51,310 nt of DNA from Acidimicrobiales bacterium (lineage in GTDB: Bacteria; Actinomycetota; Acidimicrobiia; Acidimicrobiales; MedAcidi-G1): contig JAPKBH010000012.1 in NCBI GenBank assembly GCA_028823445.1, positions 1-51,310 of the forward strand. Reading direction: 5' to 3'. Under the pieces are notes generated by a model, which worked only from the letters and a program-made list of their open reading frames with translations, had not been told where the DNA came from and did not search any database. This document shows positions 26,323 through 36,300 of this stretch, in pieces (within the stretch, counting starts at the first letter, position 1; every line of letters begins with the position of its first letter). The position numbers and the translations under genes were made by a program.

Positions 26323-27669
26323 TTAGATGCGTTCGAAGTAGCGGCGGTGTTCCCAGTCGGTGACTGCTTTTTGGTGGGCCTCGACTTCGCTAGAGAAAAA
26401 GTGGCTGTAGTGGTCAACCACTTGGTCACCGAGCAAACGTCGGGCTTCTGTACTCGCAGCAAAACGGGCGTTGGCCGCTTCCAGGCTGTGGGGCACAGTG
26501 GGCAGGTCGGAGGCTGCGTAAACATCTCCAGAAAATTCGTCGGGTGGCTCAATCTGATTGGCAATGCCATCGAGGCCGCTGGCTAGGGCCGCCGCAAACG
26601 CTAGGTAGGGGTTGACGTCGCCGCCGGGAATACGGTTTTCGATGCGTAGCCCTGAACCGGTTCCCACGATGCGAAAACCGGCGGTGCGGTTGTCGGTAGA
26701 CCAGGCAATGCGGGTGGGCGCCCAGGAGGCATCTTGGTAGCGCTTGTACGAGTTGACCGTGGGGGCGTAGCAGGGCATCAGATCAGCGCAGTGTTTCATC
26801 CACCCGCCGAGGAACCAGCGAAACAGGTCAGAGCGGCCGTTGGGGCCGTCGCCTACAAAAGCGTTGGTGTCTCCTTGCCACAAGCTGAGATGCAGATGGC
26901 AACTGTTGCCCGGTTGTGCAGCGTCTGGCTTGGCCATAAAGGTCACGCTGACCCCTTGTTGGTCGGCCAGTTCTTTCATGGCTTGTTTCATGATGACGTG
27001 GCGGTCAGCCATGGCCAATACATCGGTGTAGCGAATGTTTAGCTCGTGTTGGCCAATGGCTGCTTCGCCTTTGGAGTTCTCTACCGGAACACCAGAGGCG
27101 GCCAGAACTCGCCGGGCGGCCCCTACATAATCCTCAACCCGGGCGCCTTGTAACAGGTGGTAGTCCTCGACGTACCAACCGGCAGATTTCAAATCTCGGT
27201 AGCCCTTAATATGGGCTTCTTCGTAGGAATCTCGGTAGAGGAAAAATTCCAGTTCAGAGGCGGCGGCAATGGTGAAGCCTGCTTGGGCGGCGGCGTCTAC
27301 TTGCTGACGCAAAATAGATCGGGGGGCCACCGGCACCAGGGCATGGTCTTCGCCTTGGTGGAGGTCGCATAAAACAAATGCCGTACCTTCGGTCCAGGCG
27401 GCGAGGCGCAGGGTGGCAAGGTCGGGTACGAGGTGAAAGTCGCCGTAGCCGCCGTCCCAGTCAGAATATTCATAGCCTTCTACGGGTTCCATTTCCATGT
27501 CAACGGTGAGCAAATAGTCGCAGGCGTGGGTGCCGTCTTCGATGACTTCGCAGAAAAATTCGGCGTCGAATCGTTTGCCCATGGTGCGGCCGTAGTGGTC
27601 GGTGAAGCCCATTACTACGGTGTGGATGGTGCCGTCGGCTACGGAAACTTGGAGTTCGTCGGGGGTCAT
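26323..27669 (-). CDS. Glutamine synthetase-like amine gamma-glutamyl ligase (GlnA4-like)
   Basis: A 448-residue member of the glutamine synthetase superfamily. Metal and substrate residues are visible: ASELEFF (E139, E141), GEAAIGQHELNIRY (201-214), NSCHLHLSL (255-263), and NRIPGGDVNPYLAFAA. The N-terminal half reads THACDYLLTVDMEMEPVEGY and GYGDFHLVPDLATLR, close to Streptomyces GlnA4, which ligates glutamate to ethanolamine. The C-terminal VTDWEHRRYFERI is also of that type, and the adenylylation tyrosine region of true GlnA is absent. It lies last in a five-gene run, 6 bases after an iron-type alcohol dehydrogenase. The amine could be ethanolamine, taurine or a polyamine; only the class of reaction is well supported. 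Confidence 0.85.
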   Translation of the reverse strand: MTPDELQVSVADGTIHTVVMGFTDHYGRTMGKRFDAEFFCEVIEDGTHACDYLLTVDMEMEPVEGYEYSDWDGGYGDFHLVPDLATLRLAAWTEGTAFVLCDLHQGEDHALVPVAPRSILRQQVDAAAQAGFTIAAASELEFFLYRDSYEEAHIKGYRDLKSAGWYVEDYHLLQGARVEDYVGAARRVLAASGVPVENSKGEAAIGQHELNIRYTDVLAMADRHVIMKQAMKELADQQGVSVTFMAKPDAAQPGNSCHLHLSLWQGDTNAFVGDGPNGRSDLFRWFLGGWMKHCADLMPCYAPTVNSYKRYQDASWAPTRIAWSTDNRTAGFRIVGTGSGLRIENRIPGGDVNPYLAFAAALASGLDGIANQIEPPDEFSGDVYAASDLPTVPHSLEAANARFAASTEARRLLGDQVVDHYSHFFSSEVEAHQKAVTDWEHRRYFERI

Positions 27670-27675
27670 GGCGTT

Positions 27676-28845
27676 TTATCCTACGGCTAATGTGCCGTTA
27701 CAGGCTGCGGTGAACACTTGGGCGGCAAATTCGGGGGTGCAAGGCAGCGGGTTGGTGCCCGCTGAGGGGTCTACGGCGGCCGCGGCAGAAATGGCGTCTA
27801 CGGCGTTGGCGTCTACGCCGAGGTCCACCAAGGTGTGGGGCACGTCAAGGGCGGACCGCAAAGCCAAGAGGTGTTCCATAAACCCATCGAAACCGCCGGT
27901 GATACCGGCGTAGGCAGCCAGAGACGCTATTTTTTCTTCAATGGCCGGGCGGTTGGCTTCTAACACGTAGGGCATCACCACGGCGTTGGTCATGCCGTGA
28001 TGGGTGTCAAAGGTGGCCCCGATGGGGTGCGCTAAAGCATGCATGGCTCCTAAACCTTTTTGAAAGGCCACCGCTCCCATGGCGGCGGCAGCCAACATGG
28101 CGGTGCGACTGTCGAGGTCTTCAGGGTTAGCGGCCACCAGCGGTAGGTGTTCGAGCACCAAGCGGCTGCCTTCAAGGCCAATACCGTGGGCCATGGGGTG
28201 AAAGGTGGGGGCGCTTATGGCTTCGAGAGAATGCGAGAGGGCATCGAGGCCGGTGCCCACGGTGAGTATGCGGGGCAAACCAACGGTAAGTTCGGGGTCG
28301 CAGATGACCGTCTTGGGCAGCAGTTTGGGGTGAAACACGATGACCTTGCGGCCTTGTTCTTCGTTGATTACCACCCCGGCGCGTCCTACTTCTGAGCCGG
28401 TGCCGGCCGTGGTGGGTACGGCTACTACGGGGGCGATGGCTTGAGCGTTGGCTCTGGTCCACCAGTCGTCGATGTCTTCGAAGTCCCAGAGGGGGCGGGT
28501 TTGGCCGGCCATGAGGGCCACTAATTTGCCAACGTCTAGGGCTGAACCACCGCCCAAGGCCACTACTCCGTTGTGGTCGCCACTTTTGTAGGCCGCTACG
28601 CCGGCGTCCACGTTGGCCCCCACGGGGTTGGCCCGGACATCGGTGAACACCCCGGCGGTTATCCCGTCGGCGGCCAGTGCTGCTTGGACCACGCCTAAGA
28701 GGGGTAGTTGGGCAATCCCGGGGTCGGTGACGATGAGTGGCCGGGTCATGCCAGCCGCTACACAGGCTTGGGGTAGTTCGCTAATGCGGCCCGCGCCGAT
28801 GCGTATTTGGGTGGGGAAACCCCAGGTTGCGTTAAGTTCAGCCAT
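27676..28845 (-). CDS. Iron-type (group III) alcohol dehydrogenase
   Basis: A 389-residue NAD(P)-dependent dehydrogenase. It has GGGSALDVGK (98-107) for nucleotide binding, TTAGTGSE (146-152 region), and metal ligands D201 and H205 in GLDALSH, H269 in GAMHALAHPIG, and H283 in THHG. The ATG two codons after a TTG was chosen as start. It lies 27 bases downstream of xsc. In Bilophila the sulfoacetaldehyde reductase is a protein of this family, so interconversion of isethionate and sulfoacetaldehyde is a reasonable hypothesis; the sequence alone cannot exclude other short alcohols. Confidence 0.85.
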   Translation of the reverse strand: MAELNATWGFPTQIRIGAGRISELPQACVAAGMTRPLIVTDPGIAQLPLLGVVQAALAADGITAGVFTDVRANPVGANVDAGVAAYKSGDHNGVVALGGGSALDVGKLVALMAGQTRPLWDFEDIDDWWTRANAQAIAPVVAVPTTAGTGSEVGRAGVVINEEQGRKVIVFHPKLLPKTVICDPELTVGLPRILTVGTGLDALSHSLEAISAPTFHPMAHGIGLEGSRLVLEHLPLVAANPEDLDSRTAMLAAAAMGAVAFQKGLGAMHALAHPIGATFDTHHGMTNAVVMPYVLEANRPAIEEKIASLAAYAGITGGFDGFMEHLLALRSALDVPHTLVDLGVDANAVDAISAAAAVDPSAGTNPLPCTPEFAAQVFTAACNGTLAVG

Positions 28846-28872
28846 CCCCAAACGGTACCGGAGATAACTCGC

Positions 28873-30639
28873 CTACACGTAGTCGATGTATTGTTCGAGG
28901 TTGCGTACTGGTGTCGACAGGGCGTCTTTGCGAAACGGCGCACCGAGTTCTTTGGTGCACATGATTTCGATGACCGTGGTGACTCCGTCGTTCATTTGTG
29001 CTTCTATGGCTGCGGTGAGTGCGGGGCCTACTTCTTCAAGTTCGTTGACCCGTACGCCTTGGGCACCCATGGCTCGGGCGATTTCTGAGTAGTCTTCGCC
29101 GCCGTCGAGTTCTCCGGCTACGAAACGGCGGCCGTAGAAGTCCACTTGATTTTTCTTTTCGGCGCCCCATTGCCGGTTGTGGAAGACCACGGCGGTCACG
29201 GGAATGTCGTGGCGTACGGCGGTCATTAGTTCGCTCATGCTCATGGCCCAAGCTCCGTCGCCGGCGTAAGAAATGGCGGGGCGGTCGGGGGCGGCTGCTT
29301 TGGCGCCGATGATGGTGGGTAGGGCGTAGCCGCAGTTGCCCCAACTCATGGCGGCAAAGAAGGAGCGTGGTTCTTCGAAGCGCAGGTAACTGTTGGCTAC
29401 CGAGTTGATGTTGCCAATGTCGGTGGACACCATGGCTCGGGCTGGCAGAGCTTTTTCAAGTTCACGCAATACTTGGCGGGGGTGCAGCCAGTTGTCTGGT
29501 TCGTCGATGGCTTCTTTAATCATTTCGATGCTGAAGTCATCAGTTTCATGGGTCCAGTCGTCGAGTTCGGCTTCCCATGTTTCTTTTTCTTGGGCGGTGC
29601 GGGCAGCGCGTTCTTCTCGGGTGGCGTCGCAGGCCAACGTGCGGTCGGCTAAGCGATCGGTTAGTGCTCGGGCCGAGGCACCGGCGTCGCCGCAGATACC
29701 GACGGAGATTTTCTTTACCAGGCCCAGCATTTTTTGGTCGGCGTCTACTTGGATGATTTTGGCGTTGGCGGGCCAGTAGTCCATGTCGTGTTGGGGCAGG
29801 GTGCCGAAGGGGCCTAAGCGGGTACCGAGGGCCAGTACTACGTCGGCTTGGGCAATGAGTTTCATGGCGGCTTTGGAGCCTTGGTAGCCGAGAGGGCCAC
29901 ACCATTGTGGGTGGCTGGCGGGGAAGGAGTCGTTGTGGAGGTAACTGTTTACAACTGGGCAACCGAGGCGTTCGGCCAGCGCTATGGCGTCGTCCATGGC
30001 GTCGCCCATCACTACCCCGCCGCCCGAAATAAGTACCGGGAATTCTGCTTGGGCCAAAAGGTCGGCGGCTTCGTTGAGGGTGCGTTCGCCGCCGGGGCCG
30101 CGATCGAGGCGCATGGGTTCGGCGATTTCTACATCAATGTCGCCGTAGAAGCGGTCGCGGGGAATGTTGAGTTGGGTGGGGCCCATTTCTGACATGGCCC
30201 GGTCGAAGCAGCGGGCGGTTATTTCGGCCATGCGGTGTTCGTTGTTGATGTGGCCTTGGTATTTGGTGAATTCTTGAAACATGGGGAGTTGGTTGGCTTC
30301 TTGGAAGCCGCCCAGGCCGATGCCCATGGTGCCGGTTTCGGGGGTGACGATAACTACCGGGCTGTGGGCCCAGAAGGCGGCGGCGATGGCCGTAACGCAG
30401 TTGGAGATGCCGGGGCCGTTTTGGCCGACCACTACACCGTGGCGGCCGCTTACTCGGGCGTAGCCGTCTGCCATGTGGGCGGCGCCTTGTTCGTGCACTA
30501 CGGGGACGAGGCGAATGCCAGCGGGGGCAAAAATGTCCATGGCGTCCATGAAAGCTGAACCCATGATGCCAAAGGTGGTGTCAACGCCGTTTGCCACCAT
30601 GGTCTCGACGAAGGCTTCGCTGGGGGTCATTTTGGTCAT
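28873..30639 (-). CDS. xsc: Sulfoacetaldehyde acetyltransferase
   Basis: A 588-residue ThDP enzyme that converts sulfoacetaldehyde plus phosphate to sulfite and acetyl phosphate, the key desulfonation step for taurine and isethionate. The start MTPSEAFVETMVANGV and the stretch FGIMGSAFMDAMDIFAPAGI are near-identical to known Xsc proteins; the ThDP glutamate is E50 in VVHEQGAAHMADG, and the ThDP loop is YAGDGAWAMS. GGAGA lies six bases before the chosen ATG. It lies 52 bases after the deacetylase gene in a minus-strand run. No phosphotransacetylase, taurine aminotransferase or sulfite exporter is in the window, so those steps must be encoded elsewhere. Confidence 0.92.
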   Translation of the reverse strand: MTKMTPSEAFVETMVANGVDTTFGIMGSAFMDAMDIFAPAGIRLVPVVHEQGAAHMADGYARVSGRHGVVVGQNGPGISNCVTAIAAAFWAHSPVVIVTPETGTMGIGLGGFQEANQLPMFQEFTKYQGHINNEHRMAEITARCFDRAMSEMGPTQLNIPRDRFYGDIDVEIAEPMRLDRGPGGERTLNEAADLLAQAEFPVLISGGGVVMGDAMDDAIALAERLGCPVVNSYLHNDSFPASHPQWCGPLGYQGSKAAMKLIAQADVVLALGTRLGPFGTLPQHDMDYWPANAKIIQVDADQKMLGLVKKISVGICGDAGASARALTDRLADRTLACDATREERAARTAQEKETWEAELDDWTHETDDFSIEMIKEAIDEPDNWLHPRQVLRELEKALPARAMVSTDIGNINSVANSYLRFEEPRSFFAAMSWGNCGYALPTIIGAKAAAPDRPAISYAGDGAWAMSMSELMTAVRHDIPVTAVVFHNRQWGAEKKNQVDFYGRRFVAGELDGGEDYSEIARAMGAQGVRVNELEEVGPALTAAIEAQMNDGVTTVIEIMCTKELGAPFRKDALSTPVRNLEQYIDYV

Positions 30640-30691
30640 GGGTTTCTCCGAGGTTGATCAACTATGTTGGCAAATCGCCGTAAGTGAGAGA

Positions 30692-31852
30692 CTATAACGT
30701 TTTCGTGAGGATATCTAGTCCTAGTTTTTCTAAGGACTCAAGGCACGCTTCGAGGTCGCTCAAAGCCACCGATTCGTCAGGCTTATGGGCCACCTCAATA
30801 TCACCTGGCCCCCACACCACTGCCGGCACCCCCGCTGCTTGAAAAAGCCCTGCTTCGGTTCCGTAAGACACCACCTCAACCGGGTTTTCCCCCAACAACT
30901 CCCCCATAAGCAACAAAGCGGGGGAACCCTCGGCGAACTCCAACCCGCGCACCTCGCACACTGTTTCAGTTTCTATGGCCGCCTCAGGGTGCGTCTGACG
31001 CATCTCAGCCACCAATGCTTCTGTAGCGGCCGCCAGTTCGGTACGCACAAAGTCGGCATCAGAATCTTGGATAGGGCGCATTTCCCACTCCACCACGCAG
31101 TCTCCGGCCACCGTGCAGCGGGCTATACCCCCAGAAATAACCCCCGCGTTTACCGTGCTCGAGGGCGGATTATAAGGGCTGTCGGTTGGTGCCAAGGCCG
31201 GCAAGGCTGCACCAAGTTCAAGAAGTCGAGCAATAAAGCGCACCGCATAATGCACGGCGCTGACTGCTTGGTCAGGGAGTGAACTGTGACCGTTCATCCC
31301 GGTAAAGGTGGTGGTGTATTCAAAGCACCCTTTATGAGCACCAACCACTCGGAGGCCGGTTGGCTCACCAATGATGACCGCCGCTGGGGTGGGCCCGTTG
31401 CGCACCAGTTCTTCTAAAAGGATGGGTGCCCCATGAAAGCCGTCTTCTTCGTCGAAGGTCAAAGCAATGTGCAGCGGTCGTTTTAGGTCCAATGCCGCAT
31501 AGCGAGGCGCCATAGCCAACACGCAAGCAATAAACCCTTTCATGTCGGCCGTACCTCGCCCGTAAACACGGCCTTGGCGATAGTCGGTAGTAAACGGTGG
31601 GGTGGCCCAGTCGGCGGGGTCTACCGGCACCACGTCGCTGTGGCCAGAGAGCACTATCCCTCCGTTGCCTTCTGGCCCCAAAGTGGCGAAGAGGTTTGCC
31701 TTGGTTTGGTCTGGGCTGTGGGTCAAAGTGATGCGAGCCCCCAAGGGTTCCAGATAGTTCACCACATAATCAATGAGCTCCAGGTTGGGGGTTAAAGCCA
31801 CCGACTCAAAAGCGATCAAGTCGTCAAGAATTTTTAGCGTGTCGTCCAGCAT
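30692..31852 (-). CDS. M20-family ArgE-like deacetylase, probable N-acetyl-diaminobutyrate deacetylase
   Basis: A 386-residue M20 metallo-deacylase. The dinuclear metal site is visible: H71 and D73 in SGHSDVVPVD, D103 in GRGTADMKG, and E135/E136 in FDEEDG. It resembles acetylornithine deacetylase ArgE. Its ATG begins two bases after the ectoine hydrolase stop, so the two are almost certainly co-translated. Ectoine hydrolase yields N-acetyl-2,4-diaminobutyrate, which is one carbon shorter than acetylornithine, and the known deacetylase DoeB/EutE belongs to a different (AstE/AspA) family. I infer that this enzyme takes DoeB's place. An ordinary ArgE role in arginine synthesis is the alternative. 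Confidence 0.85.
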   Translation of the reverse strand: MLDDTLKILDDLIAFESVALTPNLELIDYVVNYLEPLGARITLTHSPDQTKANLFATLGPEGNGGIVLSGHSDVVPVDPADWATPPFTTDYRQGRVYGRGTADMKGFIACVLAMAPRYAALDLKRPLHIALTFDEEDGFHGAPILLEELVRNGPTPAAVIIGEPTGLRVVGAHKGCFEYTTTFTGMNGHSSLPDQAVSAVHYAVRFIARLLELGAALPALAPTDSPYNPPSSTVNAGVISGGIARCTVAGDCVVEWEMRPIQDSDADFVRTELAAATEALVAEMRQTHPEAAIETETVCEVRGLEFAEGSPALLLMGELLGENPVEVVSYGTEAGLFQAAGVPAVVWGPGDIEVAHKPDESVALSDLEACLESLEKLGLDILTKTL

Positions 31853-31854
31853 GG

Positions 31855-33036
31855 CTATTTCACAAAGAGTTTGCGCTCAAGGTTAGTAAACACTTCGGGG
31901 GCCCCTTCAGCAGAGATGGCGAAACTTTCGGTTATTTCTAGCCCCCAGTCGTCCATCCAGATGCCGGGCATGAAATGAAAAGTCATGCCCGGTTTCAAAA
32001 TGGATTCGTCGGTACCCCGTAATGAAATGGTGCGCTCTCCCCAGTCGGGTGGGTAACTCAAACCAATGGGGTAACCGCAGCGGGCGTCGCGCTCAATGCC
32101 GGCTTTGGCTAACTCGTCGTGTAGGGCATTCGCTATATCGCATGCCCGGTTGCCGGGTAGAGCGACTGCTAGCCCTGCTTCTAGCCCTGACACCAGCGCT
32201 TTTTCAGCTTCGACCATTTTTTGCGGCGGCGTACCCAAATACACCGACCGACACAGCGGCACGTGGTAACGGCGGTGGCAGCCGGCCAATTCAAAAAAGG
32301 TCCCCGCCTCGTTTTCGAACGGTTTGTCGTTCCAGGTGAGGTGCGCTGCCGAAGCGTCAGCCCCAGTGGGCATGAGCGGAACCATGGCCGGGTAGTCGCC
32401 GCCAAATTCATCGGTGCCAGAGATTGCTGTGTGGTACACCTCGGCCACCAAATCGTTTTTTCGCAATCCAGGCTCAACCAATTCAAGAATCCGGTTATGC
32501 ATATTTTCAACAATGGTGGCGGCGCGGCGCATATAAATCAGTTCTTGCGCCGACTTCACGGCCCGTTGCCAGTTAATAAGCGCCGTAGCGTCAACCACGG
32601 TGGCTTCGGGCAAACCAGCCAGCAAGTGACCGTGGGAGGCCGCCGAATAATAGTAATTGTCAAGTTCCACCCCAATGGTGGCCTGACTAAAACGAGAGGC
32701 GACCAATAAGGCCGCCAAGTGTTGGAAGGCGTGGCGTTCGGTGGACATCACGTGGTCGTCGGAGTAAGCCACGATGTGACGTTCGTCCATGTAGACGGTG
32801 CGTAGTGCCCCTTTGGCGTCCATGCCTCGACCCCACCAGATGGGGTCATCGTCGAGGGTAACGATGACGGCTTGGGGCGTATAAAAAGACCAGCCGTCGT
32901 ACCCGGTTAGCCAAGACATATTGGAAGGGTCCGTGGTTACCACCACATCAAGGCCGTGGTTTTCCATGGACTGGCGCACTTTGGTTAACCGGGTGGCATA
33001 TTCTTCCCGGCTGAAATTTAGTTCAACATCTGGCAT
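31855..33036 (-). CDS. doeA: Ectoine hydrolase
   Basis: A 393-residue M24-fold enzyme that opens the ectoine ring to N-acetyl-diaminobutyrate. It has the long blocks typical of DoeA/EutD: DPSNMSWLTGYDGWSFY (36-52), GRGMDAKGALRTVYM (69-83), NWQRAVKSAQE (155-165), GTFFELAGCHRRYH (245-258), GYPIGLSYPPDWGERTISLR (321-340) and FHFMPGIWMDDWGLEITES (353-371). The start MPDVELNFS has GGGG eight bases upstream; a longer N-terminus exists but is not family-like. It leads a run of five genes on the minus strand. It differs from the creatinase at 37733 though both share the fold. No ectoine transporter is within the window. Confidence 0.93.
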   Translation of the reverse strand: MPDVELNFSREEYATRLTKVRQSMENHGLDVVVTTDPSNMSWLTGYDGWSFYTPQAVIVTLDDDPIWWGRGMDAKGALRTVYMDERHIVAYSDDHVMSTERHAFQHLAALLVASRFSQATIGVELDNYYYSAASHGHLLAGLPEATVVDATALINWQRAVKSAQELIYMRRAATIVENMHNRILELVEPGLRKNDLVAEVYHTAISGTDEFGGDYPAMVPLMPTGADASAAHLTWNDKPFENEAGTFFELAGCHRRYHVPLCRSVYLGTPPQKMVEAEKALVSGLEAGLAVALPGNRACDIANALHDELAKAGIERDARCGYPIGLSYPPDWGERTISLRGTDESILKPGMTFHFMPGIWMDDWGLEITESFAISAEGAPEVFTNLERKLFVK

Positions 33037-33307
33037 CGATTTACCCCTTAGCCCTTTACGAACAATCATGGCAACGTAGCCTATTCTCGTCAATAACGCC
33101 AGCGAAGAAAAAAATATGCCGGCCCAACCATCGCCGTGCGGGCCTTGGTGCTTTTTCTTTTTGTTGTGCTTATACCTCGGGCTTGGTGATTGTGAGCGAG
33201 GACAGGCCTTGCGTGTCGTCTAAGCAAGCCATGTTGTGGCATTGTTTACGCTTGGTCGGCATAGATGACCGGCTTGAGGGTTTAGGCGTTTTGTTTAGGG
33301 AGCATTG
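33037..33307. promoter_or_regulatory. Divergent region between doeA and the 5-oxoprolinase gene
   Basis: The longest intergenic stretch in the window (271 bases). It must carry promoters for the ectoine/sulfonate run (minus) and the oxoprolinase gene (plus), with AGGGAG just before the latter's ATG. T-rich blocks (around 33160-33175) are present, but I could not pick a reliable -35/-10 pair or palindrome. No coding frame with family features is seen. Confidence 0.5.
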
Positions 33308-36300
33308 ATGAGCGGTTGGCAGTTTTGGATTGATCGAGGCGGGACCTTTACCGATGTGGTAGCGCGCCGCCCCGATGGCACCACGGTGACCCACAAGTTG
33401 CTCTCCGAAAATCCTCGCCATTACGACGATGCCGCCATGGCCGGTATTCGGTATTTGTTGGGCTTAAGCGATGGTGAACCACTGCCCGCCGAAGCCATCA
33501 GTGCGGTAAAAATGGGGACCACAGTGGCTACCAACGCTTTGTTAGAGCGTCAAGGTGAGCCCACCATTTTGTTCACCACCAAGGGTTTCGCCGACGCTCT
33601 GCGCATTGGCTATCAAGCACGCCCCGAGTTGTTTGCTTTAGACATCGTGTTGCCCGAGATGCTTTATCAAGAAGTCGTTGAAATAGACGAGCGGATGAGC
33701 GCCCAAGGTGAGGTCATCACGGCGCTTGGTTTAGAAGCAGCGCGTGCAGCCTTGCAAAAAGCAAAAACTGATGGTTTTGATTCGGTGGCTATTGCTTTGC
33801 TCCACGGTTATCGCTACACCGAACACGAAGCGGCCCTCGGTGCTTTAGCCCGAGAAATCGGATTTTCTCAGGTCTCGGTGAGCCACGAAGTTAGCCCCCT
33901 CATGAAACTGGTATCTCGGGGCGACACCACGGTGGTTGATGCTTACCTGTCTCCTATTTTGCGTCGTTACGTCAACCAGGTGGATAGCCAGTTGCGGCCT
34001 GATGGGCAGGGTCCGCGGCTCATGTTTATGCAGTCCAACGGGGGCTTGACCGATGCTCACCATTTTCAGGGCAAAGATGCTTTGCTTTCTGGGCCGGCGG
34101 GTGGCGTGGTGGGCATGGTACGTACCGCTGAGGCAGCAGGTTTTGATCGGCTGATTGGTTTCGACATGGGCGGCACCTCTACCGATGTCTCCCATTACGC
34201 CGGTGAGCTTGAACGCACCCACGAAACCCAAGTAGCCGGGGTGCGAGTGCGGGCCCCCATGATTCATATTCACACGGTGGCCGCCGGCGGCGGGTCGATC
34301 CTGCATTTTGATGGAGCCCGCCTGCGAGTAGGGCCCGACTCAGCGGGGGCCGACCCCGGCCCAGCTTGTTACGGCAATGGCGGCCCGTTGGCTATCACCG
34401 ACGCCAACGTGTTGTTGGGTCGTTTGCGTCCAGAGTTTTTCCCACAAGTTTTTGGCCCAAACGGTGACCAGCCATTAAATGTGGCCACCGTGGAACAACA
34501 GTTTGACCAACTGGCGGCCGCGGTTTCTGAAGCTTCTGGCGTGGAGCAAAGCCCGGAAGTCGTGGCCGAGGGTTTTCTTTCTATTGCCGTAGAAAACATG
34601 GCTAACGCCATTAAGAAAATATCCGTGCAGCGGGGGTACGACATCACCTCGTACACCTTGGTTTGTTTTGGCGGGGCAGGTGGTCAGCATGCTTGCTTGG
34701 TCGCTGATCGACTGGGCATTACTCGTATTCACCTGCATCCACATGCCGGGGTGCTTTCTGCTTTAGGTATTGGGTTGGCCGACATACGCCAGGTCATAGA
34801 CGGCTCGGTTGAAGCAAACTTGGACGACGCATTACTCGATAGCCTTACCGCTCGGTGGAGGCAGATGGAAACTGAAGGCCGAGCCGTGGTGGCTGGCCAA
34901 GGAGTCGCCGATGACCGCATTTCCACGGTGCGTCGCTTGGGGGTGCGCTATGCCGGGTCGGACACTGCTTTATCGTTACCTGCCGGGTCGTTTGCCGAAG
35001 TACAGGCAGCTTTTGAAGGCCAGCATCAAGCTCGTTTTGGTTTTATTTCTCCTGAAAAAACCCTCGTTGTAGAATCACTACAGGTTGAGACTGTTGGTGC
35101 CACCGATGCCGTGAACTTAGTGCCGGAGGCTGCTGCTCCCGGGGCTGGCCAGCAGGGAGTATTTGCCACCGTTATGGCAAGCCAAAGCCGTGACACGGTG
35201 TTTGTTGATCGTTCTTCGTTGGCTCCGGGGCAGCCTTTGGCCGGCCCGGCCGTGTTGTTAGAAGAAACCGGCACCACCGTTGTCGAACCGGGATGGGCCG
35301 CTACTGCGCAAACCAACGGCGACTTAGTACTTGAAAGAGTAGAGGCGCTCCCCGCTCAGGTAGCGGTGGGTACCACTGTTGACCCCGTGCAGTTGGAGAT
35401 CTTCAACAACTTATTTATGAACATCGCCGAACAAATGGGTGTGGTGTTAGAAAACACGGCGGCTTCAGTCAACATTAAGGAACGGCTGGATTTTTCTTGT
35501 GCAATCTTTGACCCGAGCGGCGAGTTGATTGCAAATGCCCCACATATGCCGGTGCATTTGGGTTCGATGAGCGAGTCCATTAAGTCAATTATTCGCCAGA
35601 ACCCGCACATGAACCCAGGCGATGTGTATGTAATGAACGCTCCGTACAACGGAGGCACCCACCTGCCGGACATTACGGTGATTAAGCCGGTATTTAACGA
35701 TGCGGAGACCGAAGTAATTTTTTATGTGGCTTCGCGGGGCCACCATGCTGATGTGGGTGGGCGGGTGCCGGGGTCGGCCCCGGCGGATTCCACCACGGTG
35801 GACGAAGAGGGCGTGCTGATTGACAACTTGTTATTGGTTTCGGAAGGTCGTTTCCTTTACGACGAAATTCATACCGTGCTGACCAGTGGCACCTGGCCGG
35901 CCCGCAATGCAGAACAAAACATTGCCGATTTGCAAGCTCAGGTGGCCGCTTGCGAAAAAGGCACGAGCGAATTGCAGTCGGTCATAAGCCACTACGGTCT
36001 TGATGTGGTGCACGCTTATATGGGTCACGTGAAGGACAACGCCGAAGAGTCGGTGCGGCGAGTTATTGATGCTTTAACCGATTCGTCGTTTACTTATAAA
36101 ATGGACGATGGTCATCAGGTTTCGGTGACCATCACCGTGGACCACGCTGACCGTTCGGCCTGCATTGATTTCACGGGCACCAGCGACACTCACCCGGGGA
36201 ACTTCAACGCCCCTTCTTCTATTGCCCATGCGGCGGTGCTTTACGTGTTCCGCTGTTTGGTCAACGATGACATTCCGCTCAACGCTGGGTGCATGAAACC

